Positions 22,503 through 33,395 of a DNA stretch of 64,000 bases are shown here, in pieces; position 1 is the first letter of the stretch; the number at the start of each line of letters is the position of its first letter. The translations under genes and the position numbers were made by a program. The notes beneath the pieces are model-generated. The model saw only the letters and a list, made by a program, of their open reading frames with translations, was not told where the DNA came from and searched no databases. The stretch lies in contig CALYLW010000680.1 of assembly GCA_944989445.1 (NCBI GenBank), forward strand, positions 62,001 to 126,000, read 5' to 3'. Origin of the DNA: Ampullaceana balthica. Taxonomy: Eukaryota > Mollusca > Gastropoda > Lymnaeidae.

Positions 22503-24231
22503 CTACAGAGTGCAGATCTCAAACTGCCAAAGTCTGTCTTCACGGTGGTTGTTATGGTGGCTGTATGCGCCCTTGATGGCCTTGCCCTCTGGAACACTCA
22601 AGGTCAGTTTGCCGTCCCAGTCGTTAACGTTACCAGTGATGTAGCAGTCACGTGGCTTACGACCTTGGACGTTGCAGCACTGAAAGCCGAACCTGCGATC
22701 CTCATGCTTGTTTTCATGGTAACTGTTGACGCCAGCGATCACATGATCACCAGGACATTTAAATACGACAGGGCCGTCAAATGAGTTGACATAACCTAAT
22801 GGAATAGAGACATATGTTTTAATATGCGACAGTATCTTTTAATGAATGTATATTTTTTTTCGCTGACACTCAGTTAATTGAAATTAAAATAAACTTGTTT
22901 TATTGTGATTTGTTTCGGTAGATCAAAATTCCTGACTGAAGTGCAGAGATCAAAGGTTAATTGCTAAATCTTGATGAACTTTTGCTTAATAAAAATCTAT
23001 GTCAAAATGTAAATGTTATCAAAATTGTATGTATGGCATCTGTCCGTCTACGAAAGACGATAGATTTATCTTTATTCCTCTCCAGTAAAGATAAAGCCTG
23101 GGCGTGTTACTATGGAGAACCAGCTGCTGCCCAAACAGCAGATCCCCCCTCTCCACGCCAATGGTGGATCCAATGGAACGACTAATGTCGATACGGCTTG
23201 GCACCATTCGCGCCGCAAAAATCAAAATTATATCACTGGTAATCGTTACTATTCAAGTTTACGTAACTTTTATTTTGAAATACATTTACTTATCGCTTGC
23301 AGTGAAAAAAGTGGACTTGTTTGAAGTTTGTAAAAAAAAGTGAATGCGTTTGGTGTAAAAATTGTTTCAATAAAAGTCTTAATAATCAATTTATGATTAT
23401 ATTGATTATCGATAATAGAGTACCAGGTTATAAAAAAACCTATTTAAAACAGTTTTTTTTTAATTGTTGATGTTTGATAAGTTTGTATATGTAGATATTA
23501 TAAAATCTTAAGTACAGTATCTCTATATTTAAAAAGCATTTTACTTACAGATATAAGGATTTAAAGATACTTTAAAAAAAATTAAAATGTTTAATATCGA
23601 TCCTTTATCTATTGACAATCACAAAATAAAACTGATAAGGTATGTCCTTAACATTGGTACCTTAACATAAAGTTAAGAAAGCTGTATAGTTGTTTTAAAA
23701 TCGTGTTTATCTATAGCAGTAATTAAAGCTTACTATGAAAATTCAATTTTTATTTAAAGTAATAACGACACATACACTGACAATCCAAAGCTCTTTGCAA
23801 GTTACGCGAATTTTATTAAAATTAAGTTGAGAGATTAATTTCTTTAGCATGTTCAAAATTTAAAAATATCAGAAATAAAATACGAAACATAGTAATAATA
23901 TGGTGTTTGCATTTTTTATAAGTTAAAAAAAAATTAAAAATATTTGCCAGCATTAGCAAACTGAAAACAATACTTAAATAATTATCCTTATGGAAAAATT
24001 GAATCATAACTTACCACTGTCCGAACAGGATTGTGTATTTCCAGCTCCCCTGCAGTGAAACTCCCAGCGTCTGTCTTCTCTTTTGTTGTCATGGACACTG
24101 GAGATATAACTGATGATCTGTCCAGATGGACAGTTGAAATTAAATGGCTGGTCCCAGTCGTTAACAAAGCCTCCAGCACTTTCCGCCAACACCATGGCGA
24201 GACATAGAAACGTGCTTAACTCACCTGGCAT
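22503..24231 (-). CDS. DPT: Dermatopontin-like secreted protein, 169 aa, two coding exons
   Basis: Exon 1 runs from the ATG at 24231 to 24015, followed by a GTAAGT donor. The intron is 24014-22796. Exon 2 runs from 22795, after a CCATTAG acceptor, to the TAG at 22503. The 217 + 293 bp join in phase 1 and give 170 codons with the stop. A signal peptide is evident (MPGELSTFLCLAMVLAES). Three repeats of about 45 residues follow, each of the form VN-(D/S)-(W/F)-D ... (R/H)EDR-(R/L)-(W/F), beginning at GFVNDWD, GYVNSFD and GNVNDWD, with eight cysteines in the mature part and an ICTL end. Dermatopontins are extracellular matrix proteins; in snails related proteins occur in shell matrix, but the role here is inference. 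A splice acceptor (CTTAACAG) at 24249-24256 implies an upstream non-coding exon, not located. Length and motifs fit the family. Confidence 0.92.
23030..23225. repeat. Interspersed repeat in the dermatopontin intron
   Basis: Shares GGCATCTGTCCGTC, CTGCCCAAACAGCAG and CTCTCCACGC with the longer copy at 12570-12870. Confidence 0.5.
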
Positions 24232-24256
24232 ATTATTTTACTGTTCAGCTGTTAAG

Positions 24257-25000
24257 AATAATTTTTTAAAAAAAAACAAATTTTAAAAATTAAACACTGG
24301 GTTCAAGGCATTCCTGATAAATTTTGAAATATTTATAAAACACTTAATCACTTTCAAAATTTTTTTTTAGCGTTTGAATTTTAATGTTATAATCTTTATA
24401 ATTTATTTTTACGTTTGTAAGGTTATGATTATAAAAAATATGAACTATAACATTGCTTACTGTATTATATTCCCTATCTAAACAATGCTTTAAAATTTAG
24501 CGGTTATTAGGTGCGTTTAAATTTTTTTAAAAAAAAATATATATCAGCAGGATAAATTGACATGATCATATAGCAAATATCCTTAAGTGGACTTTTGCAA
24601 CCCATCCTCAGAACCAGGGGTTAATCTATATATATATCAATGAAAGGATGTCTGTGTGTGTGTATCTGCATGTCCTTTTGATAGCTTGTATTACACCATT
24701 CATCGGATCGCCATTAAACTTTTTGAGATTGTTGAGTATGCTCCCTTGACGGTAACTGGCAATTGTTTCAAAAATTTAACACTCATGCGGCGCCGGGGGC
24801 TCGTAATGTCTTTTTTTCTTATATGAGCTGAATAAAAACTAGTTTAAGCGTTAGCATCTGGGTAAATGGATGGATCTTAACTAAAAATTGTATATTACAT
24901 TTGGATAGCCCATATTTAAATAAAATAGAAGAAATAGGTTACATAACTGTAGACGAGATAGGTATACATTACTGTAATTCCTAAAAAAAACTTACAAAAT
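24257..25000. other. Upstream flank, no leader exon found
   Basis: AT-rich. A short TG-rich run lies at about 24650-24665. No TATA box paired with a donor site was found that would supply the leader exon of the 22.5-24.2 kb gene. Confidence 0.4.
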
Positions 25001-25004
25001 AAAC

Positions 25005-25860
25005 AATGCTACTGGTCCAGATGAAATGCCTGCAAGGTTATTAAAAGAACAAAGCAATGAACTGTCCCCAATCCTTGTAGTTCTATTTCAAGCCTCTCTT
25101 AATCAGGGTAAAGTGCCTAAGGATTGGAAATTAGCTAACGTAACTACCCATCTTTAAAAAATGTGATAAATCAGAACCTGGTAATTACAGACCTGTATCA
25201 CTTACTAGCATCACCTGTAAATTACTAGAACACACATTATTTAGTAGAATAGTTAATCAGCTAGACAAATACAATGTCCTATGCCCACATCAACACGGCT
25301 TTAGAAAAAACAGATTGATTAATAGATGATCTGTCAAAATACTTAAGACAATAATAATCAAATAGATACAATTTTACTAGACTTGTCAAATGCATTGGAC
25401 AAAGTTAATCACTTTCGTTTACTAAAAAAAAAGTCACTTCTTTGGAATCTCTGGTCCCCTACATCACTGGATCCTAGACTTCCTTTTGGGTAGAGAGAAA
25501 ACTGTAATAATTAATGGATCTAAATCAGCACCAATAATGGTTTAGTCAGGATTTCCACAAGGAACTGTGTTAGTCCCTTACTGTTTTTAATTTATATAAA
25601 TGACTTACCCAACAACAACTGAACAGGAACAAAAGTTAGGTTATTTGCTGATGATTGTATAATCAATAGATCAATTAAATCAGAACAAGATAGCAAAATG
25701 GGTTGGAATGTATTGCCTGAAGGAACCAGGAAAAACAACACTTGATCAACATTTAAAGCTCTGATAAGAATGCAGGACTAGACACAAAACCACGGATAAG
25801 CGTAGGACGCAGTAATATTTTGTACAGGAGTGTCTGTAACCGATAAGATAAGAAATATTT
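25005..25860 (+). mobile_element. CR1/jockey-type LINE, internally deleted reverse transcriptase with 3' tail
   Basis: Broken plus-strand frames give ATGPDEMPARLLKEQ, NQGKVPKDWKLANVT, NYRPVSLTSITCKLLEHT, HQHGFRKN, ILLDLSNALDKV, a QGTVLGPLLF-like block and FADDC, the standard order of LINE reverse transcriptase motifs. After SEQDS the frame jumps to MGWNVLPEGT and the C-terminal end, so the thumb and linker are deleted. The tail is GGACGCAGTAATATTTTGTA, GTGTCTGTAACCGATAAGAT. Many stops. Confidence 0.85.
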
Positions 25861-26417
25861 TAAAAAAAACTGTAGGGCACTGAATTCTTATTGTCCATTC
25901 CTTGGGGCCGGGAACCCCATATGTCATTTTTTCATTAACGTGTTAGATTTTATTTCATATTCAATTTTTAACATATTTTGAGAAATATACAGGAATATAT
26001 GAGGAGTTCTTTTGCAAAACCTGTTAAGTCGATTTTGGTGCGAAAATGTTATTAACCTTTTCTGGTTTAAATGGTAAAACTCTACAGTAATCTTTTGATT
26101 TGGTCATTTAAAACTTGTTAATTACGCTGTATTTTATTGTTGAAAATATGAGACACTTGCAAGACCTTTTAAGTCGATCAAACATCCCCTAACAAACCAT
26201 GCTAAGTTACTATAAAATAGCAGGGGTAGTTACTTCGAGAAGGAACCAATCAGAATTTAGTTTACTAGCATTTGACCTTGTTTCCATAACAATCAAGATA
26301 ACTAAACACGATGCTAGTTTCAGTGAAAATGACAACAAAGCCCTCATCAAACAGGAAATAACTTTTAAAAAAAAACAAGTTAATTTTAATTTGATTACAA
26401 AACTAATTTATTTATTT
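25861..26417. other. No gene recognised
   Basis: Contains a CCTTGGGGCCGGGAACCCC patch at about 25898 followed by TGTCATTTTTTC. Similar patches near 24790, 28914 and 29657 suggest a low-copy dispersed repeat. Confidence 0.35.
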
Positions 26418-26870
26418 TTAAATCCCTTATATTAACTTCACAGTCTTGTCGTCTTGTCGTGATCTCTTGGTCCGGCGGAAAAACAAAAGTAAAAAATGAC
26501 CACTTTCCGTGATGCTATCGAGTTGAAATTTTGCACAAAGACTTGTGTCACCTACCAACGCATTGTAGCAAAATGTCAGATCGATCGAATGTAACGTAAT
26601 TAAATTAATGCCTTTTTAGTTTATCTCTATGTATCTCTGCTGAGCCGTCTGCTATAGCTGACCTCCATGTGTCACTGGAGTTCACTCCAGCGATCAATGC
26701 CCACAGCCCCGTGTTTTACAGCAAGAGGAGTTAAGTCACGTTCAGTCTGTATATGTTTGTCGCGCAGTGCCTATTATATTGAACATAATCAATACTTTTA
26801 TATATGTCTCATATATAAGGGATTTTTTGTCAAAAACTTTTTTTTACGGGTTATTTAATTAGATTACAAA
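26418..26870 (-). mobile_element. ATAAGGGATTT short element, subfamily A
   Basis: Reverse copy from AAATCCCTTATATTAACTTC to TCATATATAAGGGATTTTTT. Confidence 0.75.
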
Positions 26871-27094
26871 AATTAGGACTAAGCTTAGTCATATAATTGA
26901 GAAATTAGTAATCTTTTTATATTCATTTTTGTTTAAAGCTGACCGGCACTGTTCAAGACACGACTTCGACACGACTAATGTGGTAATATTGCTCTAGAAA
27001 ATTCCCTTTGATTCCCATTTTTTTTAATTCTGAAAAATATTAAATAAAAAATCGTATTTTTGTAGACTGTTAGTGGGCGAACTATATGCAATAA

Positions 27095-28315
27095 GGGACC
27101 GTCCATAAATGACGTCTCGCACCTAGTGCGGGGGGGGGGTGTCACACTTTTGTGACGATATGTGACGAGGGGGAGGGGGTGTTTAAGAAATGTGAGGTCA
27201 CATAAAAAAAGCGTAACTTTAAATAAAAGTTCACTTTAAATATTTGATTGCTTACCCTTTAGTTAACGACATTTTACATGGCTTCACGCATGTTACGATA
27301 TTAAAGTGCATCATTACACTAAATCATGGGCGTCCAAACTTTTTGGATGGCATGGTATATTCCATGAAGTAAAGATATGCGGCGGCCGGAATAAAATAAT
27401 AGATAAAAATGACATACTTTGAGAAGTTTTTTTATTGCAAATTTTAATGAGAAGGGCGAAACTGAGATCTTGACTGCAGTGAATATGCGAGGTCAGGCTC
27501 AATGCCACTAGTTTGTTACGTATGATATCGCACAGGTGAGAGTCACTTAGTCTCGTCCTCACATGATTTTGGTTAAAATTCATATATGAGAATGTCTGCT
27601 CACACATGTTAAGCCAAACGAGCTGTGCATTTTCTTAGCAAATAATCGAATTTCTTGAAATCTCTCATAAACCAGGTGACGGTAAAAAGGCAATGAGAAA
27701 ACGCTGTTGTTGTCTGCTGCGACTTTCAGCATCACTCCATGAGTTCCAGTTGCAGATGACCTGGAGCATCATCGGGGCTCACAGAGAAACGTGAAGACAA
27801 AAACGATGTCCTCTTCAATAGTTACTAAGTCCTGAAAGCGTCTTTGAAATTCATCAGCCATGGATATGACATCTGCAACTTACCTCTGCCTTTGCTCATT
27901 GCAGTTTCTTTCTAGTAAACTTGTCACGATTTTCTGTAGTGGGGCGAAATGTGTGGAATTAGGCTGCATTTGCCTTTGGAAATGTGCAGCTTGTTTCAAA
28001 GGCCTTGATTTGTGAGTATAATTGGTTTACCACTGCTGTTCGCCCTTGGAGATTTGTGTTAAGAAAGTTTAGATGTCTTGTCACATCAACTAAAAATCCA
28101 AAATCTGCCAGCCAATCATGATCTTATAGTTCTGGAAATAGTTGTTCCTTATGCTCATTTTTAAAAAGCAAATACGGCTTTTATGGGGGGAAGGGGCGCG
28201 CAAAAGCTTTGTGACGTCATATTTGAAGGGGTCTAAGTTTATTGTGACGACGCGTGACGATGGGGGGAAGGGGAATGAAAAATCGGCCAAAATCGCGTGA
28301 CGTCCTTTTACGGCT
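27095..28315. mobile_element. MITE of the GGGGCCGTCCATAA family, carrying a hAT relic
   Basis: The left end, GGGACCGTCCATAAATGACG, and the right end, GCGTGACGTCCTTTTACGG, are inverted and degraded. Both flanks inside the ends (GTGACGATATGTGACG, TTTGTGACGTCATATTTGA) match the uninterrupted copy at 17960-18363. The extra 0.8 kb between is the hAT relic. Confidence 0.7.
27325..28115 (-). mobile_element. hAT transposase relic (GTF2IRD2/ZBED-like C-terminal half)
   Basis: The minus strand gives DWLADFGFLVDVTRHLN, NTNLQGRTAVVNQLYSQIKA and, at the end, CEQTFSYMNFNQNHVRTRLS DSHLCDI, the hAT dimerisation region. The plus-strand end CATGGGCGTCCAAACTTTTT resembles hAT termini of this group. Stops and frameshifts run throughout. 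The insertion point in the host MITE lies after CACTAAAT; the second copy of a target duplication was not found. Confidence 0.75.
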
Positions 28316-29935
28316 CATACAAAAAGTGATACTAATACTAATAGTACCATACTCTACCCTCTATGCTATAAAATATAACTAAATACATTTTGGGGCTATA
28401 GACCATACAAATATTAAGTGTTAAAGAAAACGCTTAACCATTGAATTCATGAATAAGTTAAGCTTTCTTTTCCTTTTCACTGTTTAGTTTTGCACGTCAG
28501 GGACTAGAAAACATGATAATTTTTAAATTTTCACATAACTGAAATGATTATTATTTGCACAGAATAATTGTAAACATATACAACATGCAGAATTAAAAGA
28601 CGAGGACGTGAAAACAGTTATAATTTATTTTTATTGCAATGCAAGAAGGCATCCCACCTTCCTTTCATGAATTGTTATTGTCACACCATTTAGCTAAATT
28701 TGATCTTATAGGGCCAACATTCACCCCCCCCCCAAAAAAAAACACAACAACAAACAACAAAACAACTACAGACTTCTAGAATCAAGAAATCATACTGTTT
28801 TAGAAAATACATTTTTTGGGTCAAAAACAGGTTTTGCTAAAGGACTTCTCAAATACATTTTAAAATTGATTAAATAAAAAGGTGTTTCGAAACATAACAT
28901 CTTGCACCGAATGGTCCCGGGGGCCCTTTAATGTCATTTTTTCTTCTTATCTTAACAAATAACAGGCTAAGCCCTGACTGAATGACTGACTGACTCACTC
29001 TCTGACTTCTAACTAATTCCCCAACTTCCCGTGTAGGTAGAAACACATGATGATAATTACCCTTCATTGGGTTGGGGGGGGGGCAGGGGACCATAAAATG
29101 TTTAGTTTTTTCATGATATAAGATATATAAAATGTGTTGAAACATTTTCTACTGTTTAAATGAATGGATCTTGACCAAACTTGATATATAAAAACTTGGT
29201 GAACCATTTTAAAATACAATTATTTTTTTAAAATTTTATTTTATTTTTTATTTTATTTTATTTTTTGGTCCCAATACCTCGTGGCCGTAGGGGTTCTAAT
29301 GTCTCCATTTGAACTTTCTTGGGGCTTGGTAGACCTTGGCGGCGCCCAACAGCTCTCTAGGTCAGCGGAGGACTTTTAGCAATAGTCATTCATCAACATT
29401 TTTGTGTGGCTATGAAGTGGGCTAGATCCCACGCCCCCAAGCTTGTGAGGCGAGCGCACTATTGACTTCGTACATGAATACATGTACTATAGGACAATAA
29501 ACTCCTAACGACAATTATTGTTTCGTAAACATTTAATGCTTTATTCCTCATTCGATTTTTACACGATTCGACCAATGTAGATAAATATATAAATCATGAA
29601 CAATTTGATGGCCAATATTAAAGCTCTATAATGTATTAAACTCCCAATATCAATTCCTTTGGGGCCGAGGGACCCATATATTTACATCGCAAATTTTAAA
29701 GCTGTATTTCCCATTAGATTTTAAACAATCTTGACAAAAATGGACAGAAATGAAATCATTATGTCTATAAAACTATATATGGAATTAGCGTTTTTTTCCC
29801 CATTTAACATTAACTTAATAAAGCACTACAGGAATTATTTGTTTAAAAAAATTTAAGCATGGTTAAATTTGTTGCTTTTCAAATGGATGCGAACAATTTG
29901 GCTTCTTTACCCTTATCTTTTCTGATCATTTACAG
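28316..29935. other. No gene recognised; low-complexity and degraded repeat sequence
   Basis: Includes a C8/A-run at about 28725, GACTGACTGACTCACTC near 28985, a G9 run near 29077, and T/A runs near 29220-29265. Repeated GGCCCC-type patches precede TGTCATTTTTTC. Confidence 0.4.
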
Positions 29936-30350
29936 ACGCTCCTTCTTTACAGAAGGTTTACTGATTTAACTAAAGGTGTTACTATTGTCAGTTTTGAATA
30001 TTTTCCAGTAATGAATCGAGCAGCTTGGTTTTGAATTTGTTCTAGTTTATCAATGTTTTCTTTGGTGCATCCGTCCCATACAGAAGATGCCTATTCCAGT
30101 ACAGGGCTCATTAAAGTAAAGCAGCATTTTCAGTTTTATATTCTTATTATATTACATCTCTAAAAGTTTCTCTTTGTAAAGCCTAAGGTTTTTTGTTAAA
30201 AAATTAATTACTTCATTGACATGGGGATTCCATGATAATTTCTCACTTATTATTACTCCTTAGTACTTAGCATCTTGAGTTTGGATTAAATGTTTTCCAT
30301 GAATGATGTAGTTTGAATCTATTTGTTTATTGATTATTCAAATCATCATT
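29936..30350 (-). mobile_element. LINE C-terminal end
   Basis: On the minus strand: KENIDKLEQIQNQAARFIT, then GKYSKLTIVTPLVKSVNL and the AGACGCT tail. Its N-terminal part (about 33050-33365, same strand) is separated by the KIAA1586-like relic. Confidence 0.7.
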
Positions 30351-31019
30351 CAGATGATTATTTTTTTTAGAAATTTTGATTTTGGTAATAAAGAATAAAG
30401 ATTTGAATAAAGAAAATTTTAAAAATACTATGACGATTTATTGTTCAGAAACTTCGTAACTCCCCTTTTTCCTACAAACATTACATTTCTACCGTCACAT
30501 GTTGCAGAAACTAAATAGTCCTTTAGGTATTCTTCTGTTATGCCATGAAACCATAGGCATTCGCGTAATGCATCAAAAACTCCATTGGCCGCAACAATTT
30601 CAAGCTCAACTAAGTCTAGAAATAAAGTTACTGGTTCACTCATCCTCGTACCCTCCCCTACGCAGCTCCGAATATACACTATAAGTGTTAATTTTCGACT
30701 AAACTCTTACTTTTAGAGCGAATGATTTCTTTTGCCATCTTTTTCCTCATTTCGATGCTTATGCGATTCACAGTATTAATGCACGCGTTTGTAGAATGCA
30801 GAATGAAACCCATGTCCACTCCGTTCAGTTCTTGCAAATAAACTTCCATTTCAAATTTATTAGGGCTGCGGAAATTAACGATTAATTTCTCGATTAATCG
30901 TTAAATGTTTTTATCGATTAAAATTACTTTAATCGATAAAAATTCAATTAAAATTAAAGAAAACATTTATAATATTTTAAAATTTTTTATTAATAAATAA
31001 TTCATTGGCTAACTATACA

Positions 31020-31545
31020 AGCTCGAATTGATTACAAACTGACTGTTCTCTGTCACAACTTCTTTTCTGACTCATCTCCTTCCTATCTTACTGAACTTCT
31101 GTCGGTCTACTCACCCAGCCGTCAGCTACGCTCTTCTGCAGACACACGTATTATCTGTGTTCCTAAGACACGAACTAAAACTTTTGGCGAAAGGTCATTC
31201 TCATTTTGTGCAGCTGAACAATGGAATTCTCTACCATTACACATCCCTAGTATTCCAAATACCAAGTCCTTCAAGACTGCACTTAAGACGCATGTTTTCA
31301 AAATGTATTTACAAAATTAATGAAACAACATTTGTTTTTAATGAAGGGCGTAGCTTATGTGTAATGTACTGTCCGTTATGTTGTTATAAATGGTATGAAT
31401 GGTTATTTAATTATTATATGTATGTTATGATCTCCATGTAAAGCGCTGTGAGCCCGGTTCCTTACTGGGATACAGCGCTTTATAAATTATCAATTATTAT
31501 TAAATTATCAATTATTATTATTATTATTATTATTATTATCAATTA
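31020..31545 (+). mobile_element. CR1/L2-type LINE 3' end with (ATT)n tail
   Basis: A broken frame reads CAAEQWNSLPLHIPSIPN, SFKTALKTHVFKMYL and a stop. The 3' UTR TAAAGCGCTGTGAGCCCGGT, TACAGCGCTTTATAA and an (ATT)n run follow. The same end is at 59870-60175. Confidence 0.8.
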
Positions 31546-32046
31546 TCCATTTTTATTATTAATAATAATTTATATATGTTGTTATGTTCAAACTTCTCCC
31601 GCGTAATATTATAATTTAATACTTTATGTTGACCGGTAGACGTCAACTAAAAATAGCTGACAGCATTAGCGCAGTTAAATTCAAACATATAACTAGAAAG
31701 TTGAACAAAAATTTTGTTTTTAAGCTAACTACGGATGGCAAAGTCGAAGATGGTGAAAAAGTTTACTGTGTTCACTGCCATAGACAATTTACTTTTAAAG
31801 GATAAAATACATCGCTAACAGCACAAACATCCGATCAAGTATCAACACATTGTCATAAAATTTAGTTAAAAATACATATTCTTAATTTTCAATTTCCGTG
31901 AGAAATGTTCAGTTTAATGACGTCATAAATTTCTATTTTTGGCTGTAATAGAAATTTTCGATTGATTAATCGATACAGTCTCACCCACATTTTGTAAGTT
32001 AAATAATTGGGCAATGGGGGATGGGTTGCTAATGGGGAGTTAGGGT

Positions 32047-32093
32047 TTGGCGATTACACAGAGAAAGAAAGAGAGAGAGAGAGCGAGAGAGAC

Positions 32094-32131
<38 letters not shown>

Positions 32132-32132
32132 G
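32047..32132. repeat. (GA)n microsatellite
   Basis: Interrupted GA/GAGAAA run inside the hAT element. Confidence 0.9.
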
Positions 32133-33049
32133 AAGGTTGGTTAATTGGAGAAAGATAACAAGGCTGAATGCCAGATTCCTAGACGGCGCAATCCTACTTC
32201 TTGGAATGTATTACACCATTCCCCCCACCCTAATTTTTTTTGGTAAAAATGATAAATGATGACGTCATAAATTTCTATTTTTGGCTGTAATCGAAATTTT
32301 CGATTAATTAATCGATAATTTTTCAAAAGTTGACGATTAAATTTAAATTAATCGATAACAGCCCTAAAATTTATTAAACATTTGATTTGCTTTTCAACTT
32401 TATATGCAGTGCGAACGACCTTTGCTGTGACAAGTTTGTCACGTTTTAAAAACTCTAAAACAGCATTGTCAAGGGTCTCTTTTTCCGCTTATTTTTTTTT
32501 CTTTAAAGTCGCTTGATACTCAGCAGATTCTTTTTTATCGAAAAACAATTTCAGCAGTGACGTTAGTTGTTTCTTTCTATCTTCGCCATAACACGTTATT
32601 TCTCCATTACTCCATTCTCTTGATATTTGCATGCCCATCTTGGCCTCTACACCAAGTGATCCCACATTTCTGAAAACTGTGCAACCGAGCTTTTTTTTCT
32701 TGAAACCACAACCACTCATTTTTTTTAGCAAAAATCCGTTTTTTCCCCTACAGTCCAGCAACTTGGCCTATCGTTGGCGGATCCCTCATCTACGGAATTT
32801 ACTAATGCAGTCGTACTCGATGTTGTTTCTTCTGAGTGAGCTCGTTTTAGCTTATTTTTCATACCAAAGCTTCATTCGAAAAAAAAAGATTCATTTTTTT
32901 TATTTTTAAAAAGGTACCACACACCCACCTGTATAATTTCATAACTTGAAAAATACAAAATAACACTAAAAGTTACCAATGATCAAGTTGCGATGTGGGT
33001 GCTGATTTAGATACATTAAGTATGAAAGTTTGCTCTGTACACAAAAGAA

Positions 33050-33365
33050 AGGTTTGGATCCAATCATGTATGGGACCCAAGATTCCTAGGCAGTTAAGAT
33101 TTTTGAGTAAACTTAATTTGCGAACTTTGTCAAATGCTCTTAAGAAGTCTAGTGTGTTGTATATGTTTCATTATTATTATCTAAGCCTTTTGACAAATCA
33201 TCTATAAGACGAATTAATTGTGTTTCACATGATCTGTTTTTCCCCAAGCCATGTTGATGTGGGCTTAGGACTTTATGTTTTTCTAGGGGATTGACTATTC
33301 TACTATATGTTATGTGCTCTAGTTATGTACAGGTGATATTAGTAAGCGATACAGGTCTGTATAAA
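33050..33365 (-). mobile_element. LINE reverse transcriptase N-terminal fragment
   Basis: The minus strand reads YRPVSLTNITCT, LEHITYSRIVNPLEKHKVLS, PHQHGLGKNRSCETQLI. Same orientation as 29936-30350, probably the same LINE copy split by hAT insertion. It is followed at 33366-33395 by a 30-bp match to the RTE fragment near 737-765. Confidence 0.7.
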
Positions 33366-33395
33366 TGTGTAAAGAACGAAACACAGTCTTTTTTT

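Larger units (their letters stand above)
30861..32366 (+). mobile_element. hAT element with perfect 8-bp target duplication
   Basis: The ends are TAGGGCTGCGG (30861) and AACAGCCCTA (32366). The flanks are identical 8-mers, AAATTTAT at 30853-30860 and 32367-32374. Subterminal blocks ATTAACGATTAATTTCTCGA and TTTCGATTAATTAATCGATA are inverted counterparts. Inside at about 31720-31860 is a BED-finger remnant (TTDGKVEDGEKVYCVHCHRQ) on the plus strand. Also inside are a LINE 3' end (31020-31545) and a GA-rich microsatellite (32055-32130). Confidence 0.9.
30425..32830 (-). mobile_element. KIAA1586-like hAT transposase relic, split by a second hAT
   Basis: The minus-strand N-terminal part lies at about 32830-32375 (LGCTVFRNVGSLGVEA, MQISREWSNGEITCYGE, KKQLTSLLK), continuing to FLKRDKLVTAKVVRTAYKVE. 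The frame resumes at 30860-30701 with MEVYLQELNGVDMGFILHST and IEMRKKMAKEII, then at 30679-30425 with EPVTLFLDLVELEIVAANGV and EYLKDYLVSATCDGRNVM. This is the TTF-type finger and transposase-like core of KIAA1586-type proteins. A segment around the LIDESTS motif is deleted near 30690-30710. The 1.5 kb between 30861 and 32366 is a separate element. Confidence 0.8.

Noticed and set aside
32047..32259. Arg/Glu-rich reading frame of 70 codons
   Set aside because: It is a translation of a GA microsatellite inside a transposon.
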